Origin: Acidovorax sp. 210-6
Lineage (GTDB): Bacteria; Pseudomonadota; Gammaproteobacteria; Burkholderiales; Burkholderiaceae_C
Reading direction: 5' to 3'
DNA: 64,000 nt
Assembly (NCBI RefSeq): GCF_010020825.1
Contig: NZ_JAACJE010000001.1
Coordinates: forward strand, 1,302,001-1,366,000
Position 1 is the stretch's first letter, and each line of letters begins with the position of its first letter. The position numbers and the translations under genes are program-made. Positions 41,097 to 49,642 of this stretch are shown piece by piece. Below the pieces are notes generated by a model. That model saw nothing but the letters and a program-made list of their open reading frames with translations. It did no database searches and was not told the DNA's origin.

Positions 41097-41339
41097 ATGA
41101 CGATGCTTCGTTGCGGCAACCAGATACGCCTGACCCGGCGCGAGGCCGAGGTCTTCAAAGAGATCACCGACTTCGAGCCGGCGGACATCCGCACGCTCGC
41201 CGATCTCGAGCGCTATGTCGCGCAATGCAAGGGCTACTACCATGGAACGTCGTATGCCACTGCCTTTCTGCACTGGCTCATCGACGGACAGCTCGACGCA
41301 TGCGTCGGGCGTCCGGATGCGCGCCAGGGCGGCCGCTGA
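41097..41339 (+). CDS. Small protein of unknown function
   Basis: The product is 80 aa from ATG 41097 with GGGAG upstream. It begins M-T-M-L-R-C-G-N-Q-I-R-L-T-R-R-E-A-E-V-F and contains DIRTLADLERYVAQCKGYYH, F-L-H-W-L-I-D-G-Q-L-D-A-C-V. It looks like a compact helical protein. No family recognised. Confidence 0.55.
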   Translation: MTMLRCGNQIRLTRREAEVFKEITDFEPADIRTLADLERYVAQCKGYYHGTSYATAFLHWLIDGQLDACVGRPDARQGGR

Positions 41340-41452
41340 GGCGGTAGCGGCGTCGGCGGCGTCCGGCTGAAGGACGGGGCCTCACATTCCGGCCCGCGGC
41401 CATGGCGAACCGGGGGTATCCGGGAGGCGGTCAGCGCGCGCGAATGTCACTT

Positions 41453-41542
41453 ATAGAGGGTGCACTCATAGCGAGTGCGCTTATAGCGAGTGCTCTCATA
41501 TCGAGTAGCTCCATAGCAAGTGATCCGATAGCGTACGGATCA
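41453..41542. repeat. Six tandem 15-bp repeats upstream of the XRE gene
   Basis: Six consecutive 15-bp units start at 41453, 41468, 41483, 41498, 41513 and 41528 with consensus ATAGCGAGTGCTCTC. Units 2 and 3 are ATAGCGAGTGCGCTT and ATAGCGAGTGCTCTC; the outer units vary. The array ends 10 bases before ATG 41553 and runs into the ribosome site (AAAGGAG). No spacers exist, so it is not a CRISPR. It could be an operator array for the XRE protein or iterons. Confidence 0.85.
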
Positions 41543-41552
41543 AAGGAGTGCT

Positions 41553-41900
41553 ATGGAACTGGAATACGACCCCCTCGTGTGCTTTGGGCGCCACCTGGCA
41601 GCGACGCGCCGCAACGCCGGGGTGTCGCAGGAGGCGCTGGCCTACGACAGCGGCATGTCGAGGAGCTACCTCAGCGAGATCGAACGAGGCTTGCGCAACG
41701 TGGCGCTGCGCAACATCTGCGTGCTTGCAGAGACCTTGAGGGTTCCCCCGTCGGCGCTGCTGGAGTTTGACCGCACACCCTCCGCCGACAAGGCGCGGCG
41801 CAGTCCCAAGCAGCGCAGTGGCGCGCGGCTGGGCGACGAGGTGGCCACGAAAGGCGGGAGAACGGGGTTGGAGCGCGGAAAGAAGGGCAGGGCGGGGTGA
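41553..41900 (+). CDS. XRE-family helix-turn-helix regulator
   Basis: The product is 115 aa. The N-terminal 70 residues form a Cro/CI-type HTH: F-G-R-H-L-A-A-T-R-R-N-A-G-V-S-Q-E-A-L-A, S-G-M-S-R-S-Y-L-S-E-I-E-R-G-L-R-N, I-C-V-L-A-E-T-L-R-V-P-P. The tail is basic (SPKQRSGARLGDE, ERGKKGRAG). The tandem repeats directly upstream suggest autoregulation. Convergent with 42019-42540. Confidence 0.93.
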   Translation: MELEYDPLVCFGRHLAATRRNAGVSQEALAYDSGMSRSYLSEIERGLRNVALRNICVLAETLRVPPSALLEFDRTPSADKARRSPKQRSGARLGDEVATKGGRTGLERGKKGRAG

Positions 41901-42018
41901 GTGCGGCGTTTGTTGGCGCGCCAGCCCGCTGTCCAGTCGGGGCCGGGCGAGCGCCGATGCGCCCGTGCGCGCCGCATGGGCGGCGCGCAGGGCGTTCGGT
42001 CTCTGGCGGGCGGCGGGC

Positions 42019-42540
42019 TCAGCCTGCCGCCGATGGCCGCACCGCCGGGGCGGTGTCCTCTGCGGCGAGCGCGTGCGTGCCCGTGTCGGTCTTGTCCGCG
42101 GCCTTGCGGGCGCGTTCCCTGAAGGACTTCTCTGCCTGGGCGTAGGCGTCACTCTCCATCAGGCGCCTGACCTGGGGCGCTGCGGGCTCTTCTTCCATTT
42201 CCGGCAGGCAGGCCACGGCGACGTTGCGGCCTTGGCCCAGCGTCTCGGCGACCGCCCTCGGGAACGAAATGAACACGGCCCGCAGCAGGCTGCGCACGGC
42301 CCTGCCGATGCGGCGGTTGCGTGTCTCGCGGCTTTCATGGAGCCGGATGCAGCGCTGGCAGCACAGGTACAGGCCGCGATGGCGGCGCCGGAGCGTCTCG
42401 TCGCGTTCGAGTTCCGTCAGGATCTCCGCGGCGAGGGTCTCATCGCGGCGCACTTCGGGGTAGAACTCCACCCAGATCTTCTCTTCCTGCCGCTCGATGG
42501 TTTCGAGCCGGTGACGGGCAGGGGACTTCTCTTGGGGCAT
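42019..42540 (-). CDS. Protein of unknown function with a Cys pair
   Basis: The product is 173 aa from ATG 42540. It is highly charged and helical (RHRLETIERQEEKIWVEFYP, EVRRDETLAAEILTELERDE). A C-C-x-x-C group (Y-L-C-C-Q-R-C-I-R-L-H) may bind metal. The C-terminal part is an alanine-rich charged tail. No family recognised. It forms a minus-strand set with two smaller ORFs upstream. Confidence 0.65.
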   Translation of the reverse strand: MPQEKSPARHRLETIERQEEKIWVEFYPEVRRDETLAAEILTELERDETLRRRHRGLYLCCQRCIRLHESRETRNRRIGRAVRSLLRAVFISFPRAVAETLGQGRNVAVACLPEMEEEPAAPQVRRLMESDAYAQAEKSFRERARKAADKTDTGTHALAAEDTAPAVRPSAAG

Positions 42541-42656
42541 GGCTAAGCCTCCCGTGGTTGGTGTTGAACATCGGAGGACGCAGGGCCGCCCGGCGTGGCC
42601 GCGGAGGATCGCGAACGGCGCGGCGGCGGCGCCGTGCGTGCAGCGGGCTGCAGGCT

Positions 42657-42854
42657 TCAGCGCCGGAAACCCGAACGCGCCTGTTCGGCGATCCTCATCC
42701 ATCGGCTGGCGATCCGTTCAAGGTACGCCAGGTCATCTGGTTCGATGTCGCCCAGCCTGCGCCGCTGGACGATCACGGCCCTCACGAGCCCCGGGTCGTC
42801 CTTCGCGAGCTGGACGACCGTGGCTGCGATCTGCCTGCGGTAGCGGTCGATCAT
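42657..42854 (-). CDS. Small helical protein of unknown function
   Basis: The product is 65 aa from ATG 42854. The sequence (MIDRYRRQIAATVVQLAKDD, L-V-R-A-V-I-V-Q-R-R-R-L-G, YLERIASRWMRIAEQARSG) is a strongly amphipathic helical peptide. It lies 4 bases after the preceding ORF, which suggests coupling. No family recognised. Confidence 0.55.
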   Translation of the reverse strand: MIDRYRRQIAATVVQLAKDDPGLVRAVIVQRRRLGDIEPDDLAYLERIASRWMRIAEQARSGFRR

Positions 42855-42858
42855 GCGA

Positions 42859-43038
42859 TCAGGCCTGGGCCGTGGCAGACTCGGCCTGGTCTTGCCGGGG
42901 AGCTTGCGCCGCCGTGCCGGACCAGGGCTTGAACAACATCGGAATCCGGCGGGGGGCCGGGAGCTGCGCGGCGCGCGACCCGGATCCGCCCAACAGCACG
43001 CACACGGCGCGCTGGGCTCTCATCACATTCGTGATCAT
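42859..43038 (-). CDS. Small ORF with strong ribosome site
   Basis: The ORF is 59 codons from ATG 43038, with AAGGAGG seven bases upstream. The product (MITNVMRAQRAVCVLLGGSG, ending A-E-S-A-T-A-Q-A) has no recognised domain. It is the first gene after the hairpin-rich region at 43.1-43.6 kb and runs into the 65-aa gene. Confidence 0.5.
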   Translation of the reverse strand: MITNVMRAQRAVCVLLGGSGSRAAQLPAPRRIPMLFKPWSGTAAQAPRQDQAESATAQA

Positions 43039-43082
43039 GGTGTCCTCCTTCCATGAAAAAAGGGGGACACCGCTCCCCATGC

Positions 43083-43627
43083 CGGGGAAACATGTTCCCC
43101 GTCTGGGATGCCTCAGCGGGGCCGAGGCGCTTTGCGGCGATACCTGGCGGCACGCCATGAACGCCTGCGCCCTGGCGGGTGCGGCACTCGCTCTGGGCCG
43201 CATGGCGCAGCGACCGAAGCCGCTGCCCCATCCGGCACGCAGTGGCGCGCCTCAAGGAGAGGACGCGCCACGGTTCGCGGTCCGGCGCAAGGCCGGACCG
43301 GGTCTCTGGTCATTCGCATGACCGGGCCGGACGGATCCGGCGCACTGCAAGGCGAGTAACGATCGCGACGCCAGCGAGGCTGGACTTCATTGGGCCTGCG
43401 TGCAGGCCCCGATGAAGGCTGGGTGGACTCGATGCCCACGGGTAGCCATGGCACTATCGGTCCGCTTGGCCGCAGGCCGCAAGCGGGGCGCGGACACGCG
43501 CCACGTTTCCGTTCCGAAGGGCACGCGGCAGCAAGCGCTTCGGGGTGGCGACGAGCGACGCACCGTGCGGCGGCCGGGCGGGGGACCCGGACCCGCGGAC
43601 GGACGGACCCACGGGCCGCCGGGTCCC
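43083..43627. repeat. Third hairpin array, in the region between 43038 and 43752
   Basis: Perfect stem-loops: CGGGGAA/TTCCCCG (43083-43101); TGGCG-GCA-CGCCA (43145-43157); CGGTCCGGC and GCCGGACCG around GCAAG (43278-43300); GGTCAT-TCGC-ATGACC (43308-43323); GCCGGA-CGGA-TCCGGC (43326-43341); CCAGC-GAG-GCTGG (43371-43383); GGGCCTGC-GT-GCAGGCCC (43392-43409) inside CTTCAT/ATGAAG (43385-43417); GGGACCCGG/CCGGGTCCC (43582-43590/43619-43627). No gene is evident on either strand here. As in the other two arrays, the unit closest to a minus-strand start is a G4/C4 hairpin. Confidence 0.75.
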
Positions 43628-43751
43628 GCCAGCCCATGCGCCGGTCCTGGAGGGGCTGGCAACGCGCCTGCGCCAGGCCGGGCCGCGGGGCGATACGATG
43701 CGCGGGGCCGGGCCCGCCCCGCATTCTTCCACTCCATGTCTCGCGAGCGAT

Positions 43752-44807
43752 ATGCCACAGGCGCTGCACTATCCCACCATCGAATTCAACGATCTCGACG
43801 CGCTCAAGCGCTCGCTGCTGGTCTGGGACCGCGTGCACCGCATCGTTCCCGGCGGATACGTCCCGCAGGACCCGCCGGAGGTGGCGACGGCGGTGGCCGA
43901 AGGGGTCATCCTGAACCTGGCCGTCGATGCCGCGGAGAAGTCGAGCGCGGCCCACCGCTTCCTGGACTTCTACGCGCTGCGGGAGTCCCAGCGGACCCGC
44001 CTGGCCTGGCCCGCCGGCTTCTCTTCCGAGGCGTTCACCCGCATCAATCCGGACAAGATCGACGCCAAGCTCCTGCCGCTGTTCGAGCAGCTGGCGCAGC
44101 GCCTGACCGCCGACGGCTTCCTCGAGGTGCCCCACGAGCATGCCGGCGGCTACATGTTCTACCTGGCGGCCTCGGTGGCGCAGCGCCGCGCGCTGGAGCT
44201 GACCACGGACTCCTCCGACTGCTGGGCCGTCGGGACCTATTTCGCGAACGACGGGGCCTTCACCGAGGCGGTTTCCGACGAGCGTGCCGACGCCTACCTC
44301 GCGAACCTGGCGGTCGTCGATCTTCTTCCCAGGGACCTCGCCGAGGTGCCCATCGACACCATCCTGCGCTACCGCGAGGACACGGTGGAGCTCCGGCATG
44401 CGTTTCAACGGGAGCTGCAGCAGCTGCAGGCGGAGATCTCCCGCTGCAAGAACAAGCAGCACGCCCGCTACATCGTGGCGGACTTCGTGCGGCGCTTCGA
44501 GCGGGCGAAGGCGGAGTACCGGGCGTCGCTGGGCTTCTTCCGGAAGGAGGGCGTATACAGCATCCTGTCCGTGGGGCTGCCCGTCGCGGCTGCCTTCCTC
44601 TCGCTCCCGGGGCTCGGGGGCGGCGGTCCGTACACGCCGTTCGGGCTGGGCGTGGGCACGCTGGCGGGCGCCGTGGCGGCCCTCGCGACGCGTGAACTGG
44701 TCCGCAAGCCGAAGTCGGTGGGGTCGTACCTGGTCGACGCCGAGCGGCTGACCCGCACGCCGAGCCTGCTGCTGCACCGCAAGTTCGAGGAGTTCATGAA
44801 CGACTAG
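43752..44807 (+). CDS. DUF6236-like protein with C-terminal membrane hairpin
   Basis: The product is 351 aa from ATG 43752. The start (HYPTIEFNDLDALKRSLLVW, then D-R-V-H-R-I-V-P-G-G-Y) resembles DUF6236 proteins. Residues about 210-260 are helical and probably coiled (LRHAFQRELQQLQAEISRCK). A hydrophobic Gly-rich hairpin (SVGLPVAAAFLSLPGLGGGG, GLGVGTLAGAVAALA) lies close to the C-terminus and may enter a membrane. Function unknown. It is convergent with an HNH-type gene; together they could be an island of defence-type genes. Confidence 0.6.
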   Translation: MPQALHYPTIEFNDLDALKRSLLVWDRVHRIVPGGYVPQDPPEVATAVAEGVILNLAVDAAEKSSAAHRFLDFYALRESQRTRLAWPAGFSSEAFTRINPDKIDAKLLPLFEQLAQRLTADGFLEVPHEHAGGYMFYLAASVAQRRALELTTDSSDCWAVGTYFANDGAFTEAVSDERADAYLANLAVVDLLPRDLAEVPIDTILRYREDTVELRHAFQRELQQLQAEISRCKNKQHARYIVADFVRRFERAKAEYRASLGFFRKEGVYSILSVGLPVAAAFLSLPGLGGGGPYTPFGLGVGTLAGAVAALATRELVRKPKSVGSYLVDAERLTRTPSLLLHRKFEEFMND

Positions 44808-44869
44808 GGTCCCGCCGCCCTTGCTTCCGGTCGGCGGGGGCGGAGGGTAGGGGCGCGGCACAGGCGCCG

Positions 44870-46339
44870 CTAGGCCGGGGCCGGGGCCGGGGGCGGGGGC
44901 TGGTCGATGCGTTGCGCGTAGCGAAAGCTCAGGCTTTGCTGCTCTCCCGACACGGCGGCCGTTCCGCTGAGGTCGCGCACGCGGGCCTGGCTGCGGCCGT
45001 AGGCCTGGACATGGCCGGCCGTCCCGCCAATGTGCGGAAAGAAGGGGACCTCGCAATGGCCTTGCTCGATGAGCGCGCGGTCCTGGTCGTGCATCGGGAG
45101 CACGATCTGGTGCAGCACGTTGGAGAACTGCAGCACGAAGATCAGGTAGGGGCAGTCGGCATGGCCGGGGCGCCGGCGCAGCAGGGCGTACTGGAACTGG
45201 TCATTGGGCATCGGGCCCGGAAGAAACTGCTCCAGCAGCCGCAGCGGGCGGTAGGGATAGCTTTCGAAGGTGTGCGCGGGCGCCAGGATCCAGCGTTTCA
45301 GGTGATCGCATTCACCCGCCTCGGGCTCGGGCATGACGGCCAGCGCCATCTTGACGAGGCATTTGAAGACGCCCATGGGCACGTAGGGCTGGCGCTCGAG
45401 CTGCAGCGTGACGGTGCGCGTCTCCTCGTCCAGGCGGTGGCGCGGGTCCTTCTCTCCGAGGCGGATCGCCAGGTTCCGAGGGCCCCGCGCGTCGATGCGC
45501 ATCTGGTGGTCGCGGGACTTGAACGAAGGCAGCCCCTTGCCCGTGACGCGCCCGGTGGCGCGCATGGGCAAGGTCCACTTGGCGTAGTCGTCCTCGACCA
45601 TGCGCGCGAAGTGCCGGTTGCACGCGTCGCACTCCCGGCGGTCGATCAGGGCCTTGTTGCCGATCTGCTCCGGAAACGCATGGGCCTTGTCCCGGAAGGA
45701 CGTCTCGGGGTCGGTCCTGCCGCAGTAGCGGCACCGCCGCGGCGAGAGATCGCCGCCGAGGTACTGCGGCCTGGACGTGGAGCGCAGGAGGCCATGCGCG
45801 ATTTCGTCGTAGCGCTCGTCATACCACCGGGCCGCGGCTTCGTTCTCCCTGGTCGCGGCGGAAGCGTCCCCGCTCTCCTCGCGCAGCACGATGGCGGCGG
45901 AGTCCGGGTGGCGCGCGAGGTACGTGGCCAGGCATTCGGCGGTGCGCGGCACGAACACGACGTCGGTGAGGCCCGCCGTGGCCGCGAGTTCCTCCAGCAG
46001 ATCCGGGTCCACGCCGGCGGCGAGCAGCGGTCCCGGCAGCCGGCCGACGCGGATCCGCTCCGTGACCAGGTAGAGCACGTGCCCCTCGAGGTCGCAGCGG
46101 TTGTCGCGCTCGAGCAGCCCGAGCGCGTCGGCGTCGCAGAGCCCGTCCAGCAGTTCCCGCAGGGTCTTCTTGCACGGGGCCGCGATGCCCATGTCGATGG
46201 CTCCGCGCTGGGCGAGCAGGTAGGAGCAGGTCAGCCACCCGGCGGCCAGCGCCGCGGGCTGCTCCGAGAGCGCGGGCGTGTGGATGCGGCGGGCGGCCGC
46301 CGTCGGGCGGCCTGGGGCGGGGCTGGGCGATGAAGGCAT
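44870..46339 (-). CDS. HNH-type nuclease-like protein
   Basis: The product is 489 aa from ATG 46339 (the frame is open to 46525). The N-terminal 215 residues have no known domain. The middle part reads C-R-Y-C-G-R-T-D-P-E-T-S-F, A-H-A-F-P-E-Q-I-G-N-K, E-C-D-A-C-N-R-H-F-A-R-M-V-E-D-D. This is the zinc-finger/HNH pattern (C-x2-C, A-H-x-x-P, E-C-D-x-C-N). The C-terminal half contains several Cys/His and Trp-rich segments. It may be a DNA or RNA nuclease, perhaps in phage defence. Confidence 0.75.
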   Translation of the reverse strand: MPSSPSPAPGRPTAAARRIHTPALSEQPAALAAGWLTCSYLLAQRGAIDMGIAAPCKKTLRELLDGLCDADALGLLERDNRCDLEGHVLYLVTERIRVGRLPGPLLAAGVDPDLLEELAATAGLTDVVFVPRTAECLATYLARHPDSAAIVLREESGDASAATRENEAAARWYDERYDEIAHGLLRSTSRPQYLGGDLSPRRCRYCGRTDPETSFRDKAHAFPEQIGNKALIDRRECDACNRHFARMVEDDYAKWTLPMRATGRVTGKGLPSFKSRDHQMRIDARGPRNLAIRLGEKDPRHRLDEETRTVTLQLERQPYVPMGVFKCLVKMALAVMPEPEAGECDHLKRWILAPAHTFESYPYRPLRLLEQFLPGPMPNDQFQYALLRRRPGHADCPYLIFVLQFSNVLHQIVLPMHDQDRALIEQGHCEVPFFPHIGGTAGHVQAYGRSQARVRDLSGTAAVSGEQQSLSFRYAQRIDQPPPPAPAPA

Positions 46340-46613
46340 GGAGCGGAATCCGGGATGCGCCGCGCAGACCAGCTGCTCTTGCACCGTTCCTTCCGGCGCA
46401 CCCCCTTTTGCGCCTATCGTAGCGCGGCTGTCGTGCTCCGCCGGGATGCGCGGGCCGCGGTGGCGGCGTGTGCCGGTCGCCGGACGCCGCGGACAGCGGG
46501 CCTGGCGCCGGGCGGACAGCGACATGGCGCCGATATCGCCTCGATTTCAGCGGCATTCCGGCTTGCGCCGCGCCGCATGGCGGCCGACGATGGGGCAAGC
46601 CATCCCTTCGCCC

Positions 46614-47855
46614 ATGGACATCCAGCGGTTCGCCATCGCCGGCAGCGAATTCGATGCGGACGATCCCCGTCTGCAGGAGGCGCTCGCGCTGGCCTACGAG
46701 TCGCCGCAGCGGCCGCGGTGCCTGTGCTGTCCCGAAGGGGTGGAGATGTATGTCGCGCGCCACCGACAGTTCGTGCTCAAGCGCATGCCGGGCTCGGGAG
46801 GGCGGCACCATCCCGGATGCCCGTCCTACGAGCCCGATGCGCACCAGTCCGGCCTCGGCGAGCTCCTGGGCGAGGCCGTCGTCGAGTCCAGCCCGGGATG
46901 CTTCGAACTGCGCGTGAGCTTCCCCTGGAGCCGCGTGGCGGGCCGCGCGGTGCCGCGCGGCGAGGCGCAGGATACCGCCGAGGTGGCCGTCGGGCGGCGG
47001 CGCATGACCCTGCGGGCGCTGATGCACTTCCTGTTCCAGAGCGCGGGCTTCAACCGCTGGTCGCCCGCCATGGAGGGCAAGCGCAACCAGGGCGTCCTGC
47101 ACAAGTACCTGCTGGAGGCCTCCGAGAGCATCACCATCCGGGGCGTGGCGCTGGCCGAGCGGCTGTACGTGCCCGAGCCGTTCTCGGAGAGCGGGCGCGA
47201 GGAGGCCGCGCGGCGGCGCAGGGAGAAGCTGGCCGTGCTGCATCCACGCGAGGGGCAGAGCCCCCTCGCGCTCGTGCTCGGTGAATTCAAGGCGTGCGAC
47301 GCGACGGCGCTCGGCCGCCGGCTCTGGATCAAGCATGCGCCGGATGCCCCCCTGCTGGTGGCGACCCGGACCTGGGAACGCATCGAGCGTGCGTTCGCCC
47401 CGTTGTTCGAGGCCTGCGACGCCGACACCGGCAGACGGGTCCACCTCGTCATCGCGGCGCTGATCCGGGCGCGGCGCGAGCACACCTACGAGGTCGACGC
47501 GGCGAGCCTGATGCTCACCAGCGAGCAGTGGATTCCCGTGGAGGGCGTGCACGAGCTGGGCCTGCTGCATGCCCTCGTCGCGCAGCGCCGGCGCTTCGTC
47601 AAGCCGCTGCGCTACGACGCCCGGACGGCGGCCGCCTTCCCCAATGCGCTGCTGCTGGACGCCGGCGGCCAGCCCCTGCCGCTGCACGTGGTCAGTGCCT
47701 TCATGCCGGCGAAGGACCGCGCGACGAAGGAGAAGATGGCGCAGGCCGCGGGTGCGTGGATCTGGCGCCTCGACGAGCCCATGCCCGCGTTGCCAGAGGC
47801 GCGTTTGGCGCCGCCGGGGGGCGGCATGCGGGCGCTGCGCGGGGCGGGGCCGTGA
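46614..47855 (+). CDS. DUF1173-family protein
   Basis: The product is 413 aa from ATG 46614 (a start at 46590 is possible). The start region A-Y-E-S-P-Q-R-P-R-C-L-C-C-P-E-G-V-E-M-Y-V-A-R-H and P-G-S-G-G-R-H-H-P-G-C-P-S-Y-E-P fits DUF1173, with Cys/His likely to bind zinc. SGLGELLGEAVVESSPG follows. DUF1173 proteins are common on ICEs and large plasmids; no function is established. Confidence 0.85.
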   Translation: MDIQRFAIAGSEFDADDPRLQEALALAYESPQRPRCLCCPEGVEMYVARHRQFVLKRMPGSGGRHHPGCPSYEPDAHQSGLGELLGEAVVESSPGCFELRVSFPWSRVAGRAVPRGEAQDTAEVAVGRRRMTLRALMHFLFQSAGFNRWSPAMEGKRNQGVLHKYLLEASESITIRGVALAERLYVPEPFSESGREEAARRRREKLAVLHPREGQSPLALVLGEFKACDATALGRRLWIKHAPDAPLLVATRTWERIERAFAPLFEACDADTGRRVHLVIAALIRARREHTYEVDAASLMLTSEQWIPVEGVHELGLLHALVAQRRRFVKPLRYDARTAAAFPNALLLDAGGQPLPLHVVSAFMPAKDRATKEKMAQAAGAWIWRLDEPMPALPEARLAPPGGGMRALRGAGP

Positions 47856-47894
47856 ACGGAGGGCAGGCGGGCCGGACGGCCTGGGTCCATGGGC

Positions 47895-48608
47895 CTACTT
47901 GCGCGGGAGCATGCCGGAGACGATCAGCGTCAGCGCGGCGCGCAGGTCGCGCAGCCCGCGCGCCATGCTGGGATGCGGGTGGGAGCGCAGCCACAGGTCC
48001 AGCTCTCCGTAGAACACGGAGCGCACGACGCGCGTCGCGAGCATCGGGTCCACGGTGCTGGCGAGCTCGCCCGAACGGATCGCGGCCTCGAACAGGTTGC
48101 TGAGCTCCCGCTGCACGATCTCCTTGCGCCGGTCCACGCTCACGCTTTGCGGCGTCGGGCCGATGTCCGCGTTGCCGCGCTCATGCAGCTTCAGCAGGCC
48201 GATCGGGGCCTCGGTGCTGAAGAAGCGCAGGAAGGGCTCGTACCAGCGCAGCAGCCGGTCGATCAGCGGGCCGGGCTTCTTGACCGCCGCCGAGGATTCG
48301 GCGAGGACGTCGTCCATGTCCTCGTTGAACACGAGAAACAGCAGATCGCGCTTGTCCTGCGCGTAGAGGAAGACCGTCGCGTGCGAGACCTCCGCGAGCT
48401 GGGCGATCTCCCGCGTGGTCGCGCCGTCGAAGCCCTTCGAGATGAACACGCTGCGCGCCGCGGTCTTGATGCGATGCAGCTTGTCCTGCTTGTGGCGTTC
48501 GCGCAGCCCGGCGGGCTTGTGGGGCTGCGGCTTGACGCCCGGCGCCTTTGCGCCGCGACGCTGTGCCTTTGCCGGTGACCTGGAGGGAGCGGGATTGGAG
48601 GAAGCCAT
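47895..48608 (-). CDS. TetR-family transcriptional regulator
   Basis: The product is 237 aa from ATG 48608. A basic Ala/Pro-rich extension precedes the TetR HTH (I-K-T-A-A-R-S-V-F-I-S-K-G-F-D-G-A-T-T-R-E-I-A, L-A-E-V-S-H-A-T-V-F-L-Y). The C-terminal ligand-binding domain is helical. Convergent with the DUF1173 gene; target genes are unknown. Confidence 0.92.
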   Translation of the reverse strand: MASSNPAPSRSPAKAQRRGAKAPGVKPQPHKPAGLRERHKQDKLHRIKTAARSVFISKGFDGATTREIAQLAEVSHATVFLYAQDKRDLLFLVFNEDMDDVLAESSAAVKKPGPLIDRLLRWYEPFLRFFSTEAPIGLLKLHERGNADIGPTPQSVSVDRRKEIVQRELSNLFEAAIRSGELASTVDPMLATRVVRSVFYGELDLWLRSHPHPSMARGLRDLRAALTLIVSGMLPRK

Positions 48609-48712
48609 GTTCTGTGGTGGAGCCGGCCGGGTGGGGCCATGACTGGGGTGGGAAAACGGTCCAAGGGGCCTGGGCCGGCAAGGCCCGCCGGCCGCGGGCG
48701 GTGGCGACCCCT

Positions 48713-49642
48713 CTAGGCGATCGCCCGCTCGCGCGCGCGGTCCTCGCCGAAGAGGTCGAAGACCACGCCGCGCAGCCACTGGTTGACGGGGGAGCGGTGC
48801 ACCTTCGCATGCCAGAAGGCATTGATCGAGATCTCGGGCAGGGCCACGGGATGCGGCCGGGACGTCAGGCCGAACGGCTCGGCGAGCCGGTCGGCGAGCT
48901 TGTCCGGCACGGTGGCGATCAGGTCGGTGCGCTGCAGGATGTGGCCGACGCTCACGAAATGGGGGATGGTCAGGCGCGTGGTGCGGTCGACGCCGGCCCG
49001 GCGGATCAGCTCGTCCACCGTGCCGTGGCCGGTCCCTGCCGAGACGATCACGAGGTGCTGGGCGGCCTTGATGTCGGCCAGCGACAGCCGCTTCCGGTCC
49101 AGTGCGTGGCCCTGGCGGAACAGGCAGACATAGTGCTGCCGGAACAGCCGCCGCTGGAAGAAGCCCGCCTTGAGCTGGGGCAGGAGACCGATGGCGAGAT
49201 CCACCTTCCCGGACTCCATGTCGTCGCGCAGGTTGACGGCGGTGTTGCGTACCGTGTTCAGTGTGGCGCCCGGCGCTTCGCGGGTCAGGCGCTCCACCAG
49301 CGCGGGAAGGAAGACGATCTCGCCGATGTCGGTCATCCCGATCGTGACCGGACGGTTCAGCTTCGCCGGGTCGAAGTCATTCTGCTGGTTGATGCCGCTG
49401 TGGATCATCGCCAGGGCGTAGCCGACCGGCTCGGCCAACTGCTCGGCGAAGGGCGTGGGGACCATCCCGGAGGAAGTGCGCAGGAACAGTTCGTCCCCGA
49501 ACAGCCGGCGCAGCTTGGCCAGGGAGTTGCTGACGGCGGGCTGGGTGAGGTTGAGGTTGTCCGCGACCTTGGAGACCCGCCGCTCCACCATGAGCTGGTG
49601 AAACAGCACCAGCTGGTTCAGGTCGATGTCAGAGAGCTCCAA
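48713..49642 (-). CDS. LysR-family transcriptional regulator (NodD/NahR type)
   Basis: The product is 309 aa from TTG 49642, preceded by AGAGGA at good spacing; homology starts here (L-E-L-S-D-I-D-L-N-Q-L-V-L-F). The HTH is R-V-S-K-V-A-D-N-L-N-L-T-Q-P-A-V-S-N-S-L-A-K-L-R. The effector-binding domain follows (VTIGMTDIGEIVFLPALVER). This branch often controls aromatic or chlorinated-compound genes. The expected neighbouring target operon to the right (50.17 kb onwards) has been broken by an IS91 insertion. Confidence 0.92.
   Translation of the reverse strand: MELSDIDLNQLVLFHQLMVERRVSKVADNLNLTQPAVSNSLAKLRRLFGDELFLRTSSGMVPTPFAEQLAEPVGYALAMIHSGINQQNDFDPAKLNRPVTIGMTDIGEIVFLPALVERLTREAPGATLNTVRNTAVNLRDDMESGKVDLAIGLLPQLKAGFFQRRLFRQHYVCLFRQGHALDRKRLSLADIKAAQHLVIVSAGTGHGTVDELIRRAGVDRTTRLTIPHFVSVGHILQRTDLIATVPDKLADRLAEPFGLTSRPHPVALPEISINAFWHAKVHRSPVNQWLRGVVFDLFGEDRARERAIA

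Noticed and set aside
41453-41542. CRISPR-like array
   Set aside because: The 15-bp units are contiguous, without spacers, and no cas genes are present; kept as an operator or iteron array.
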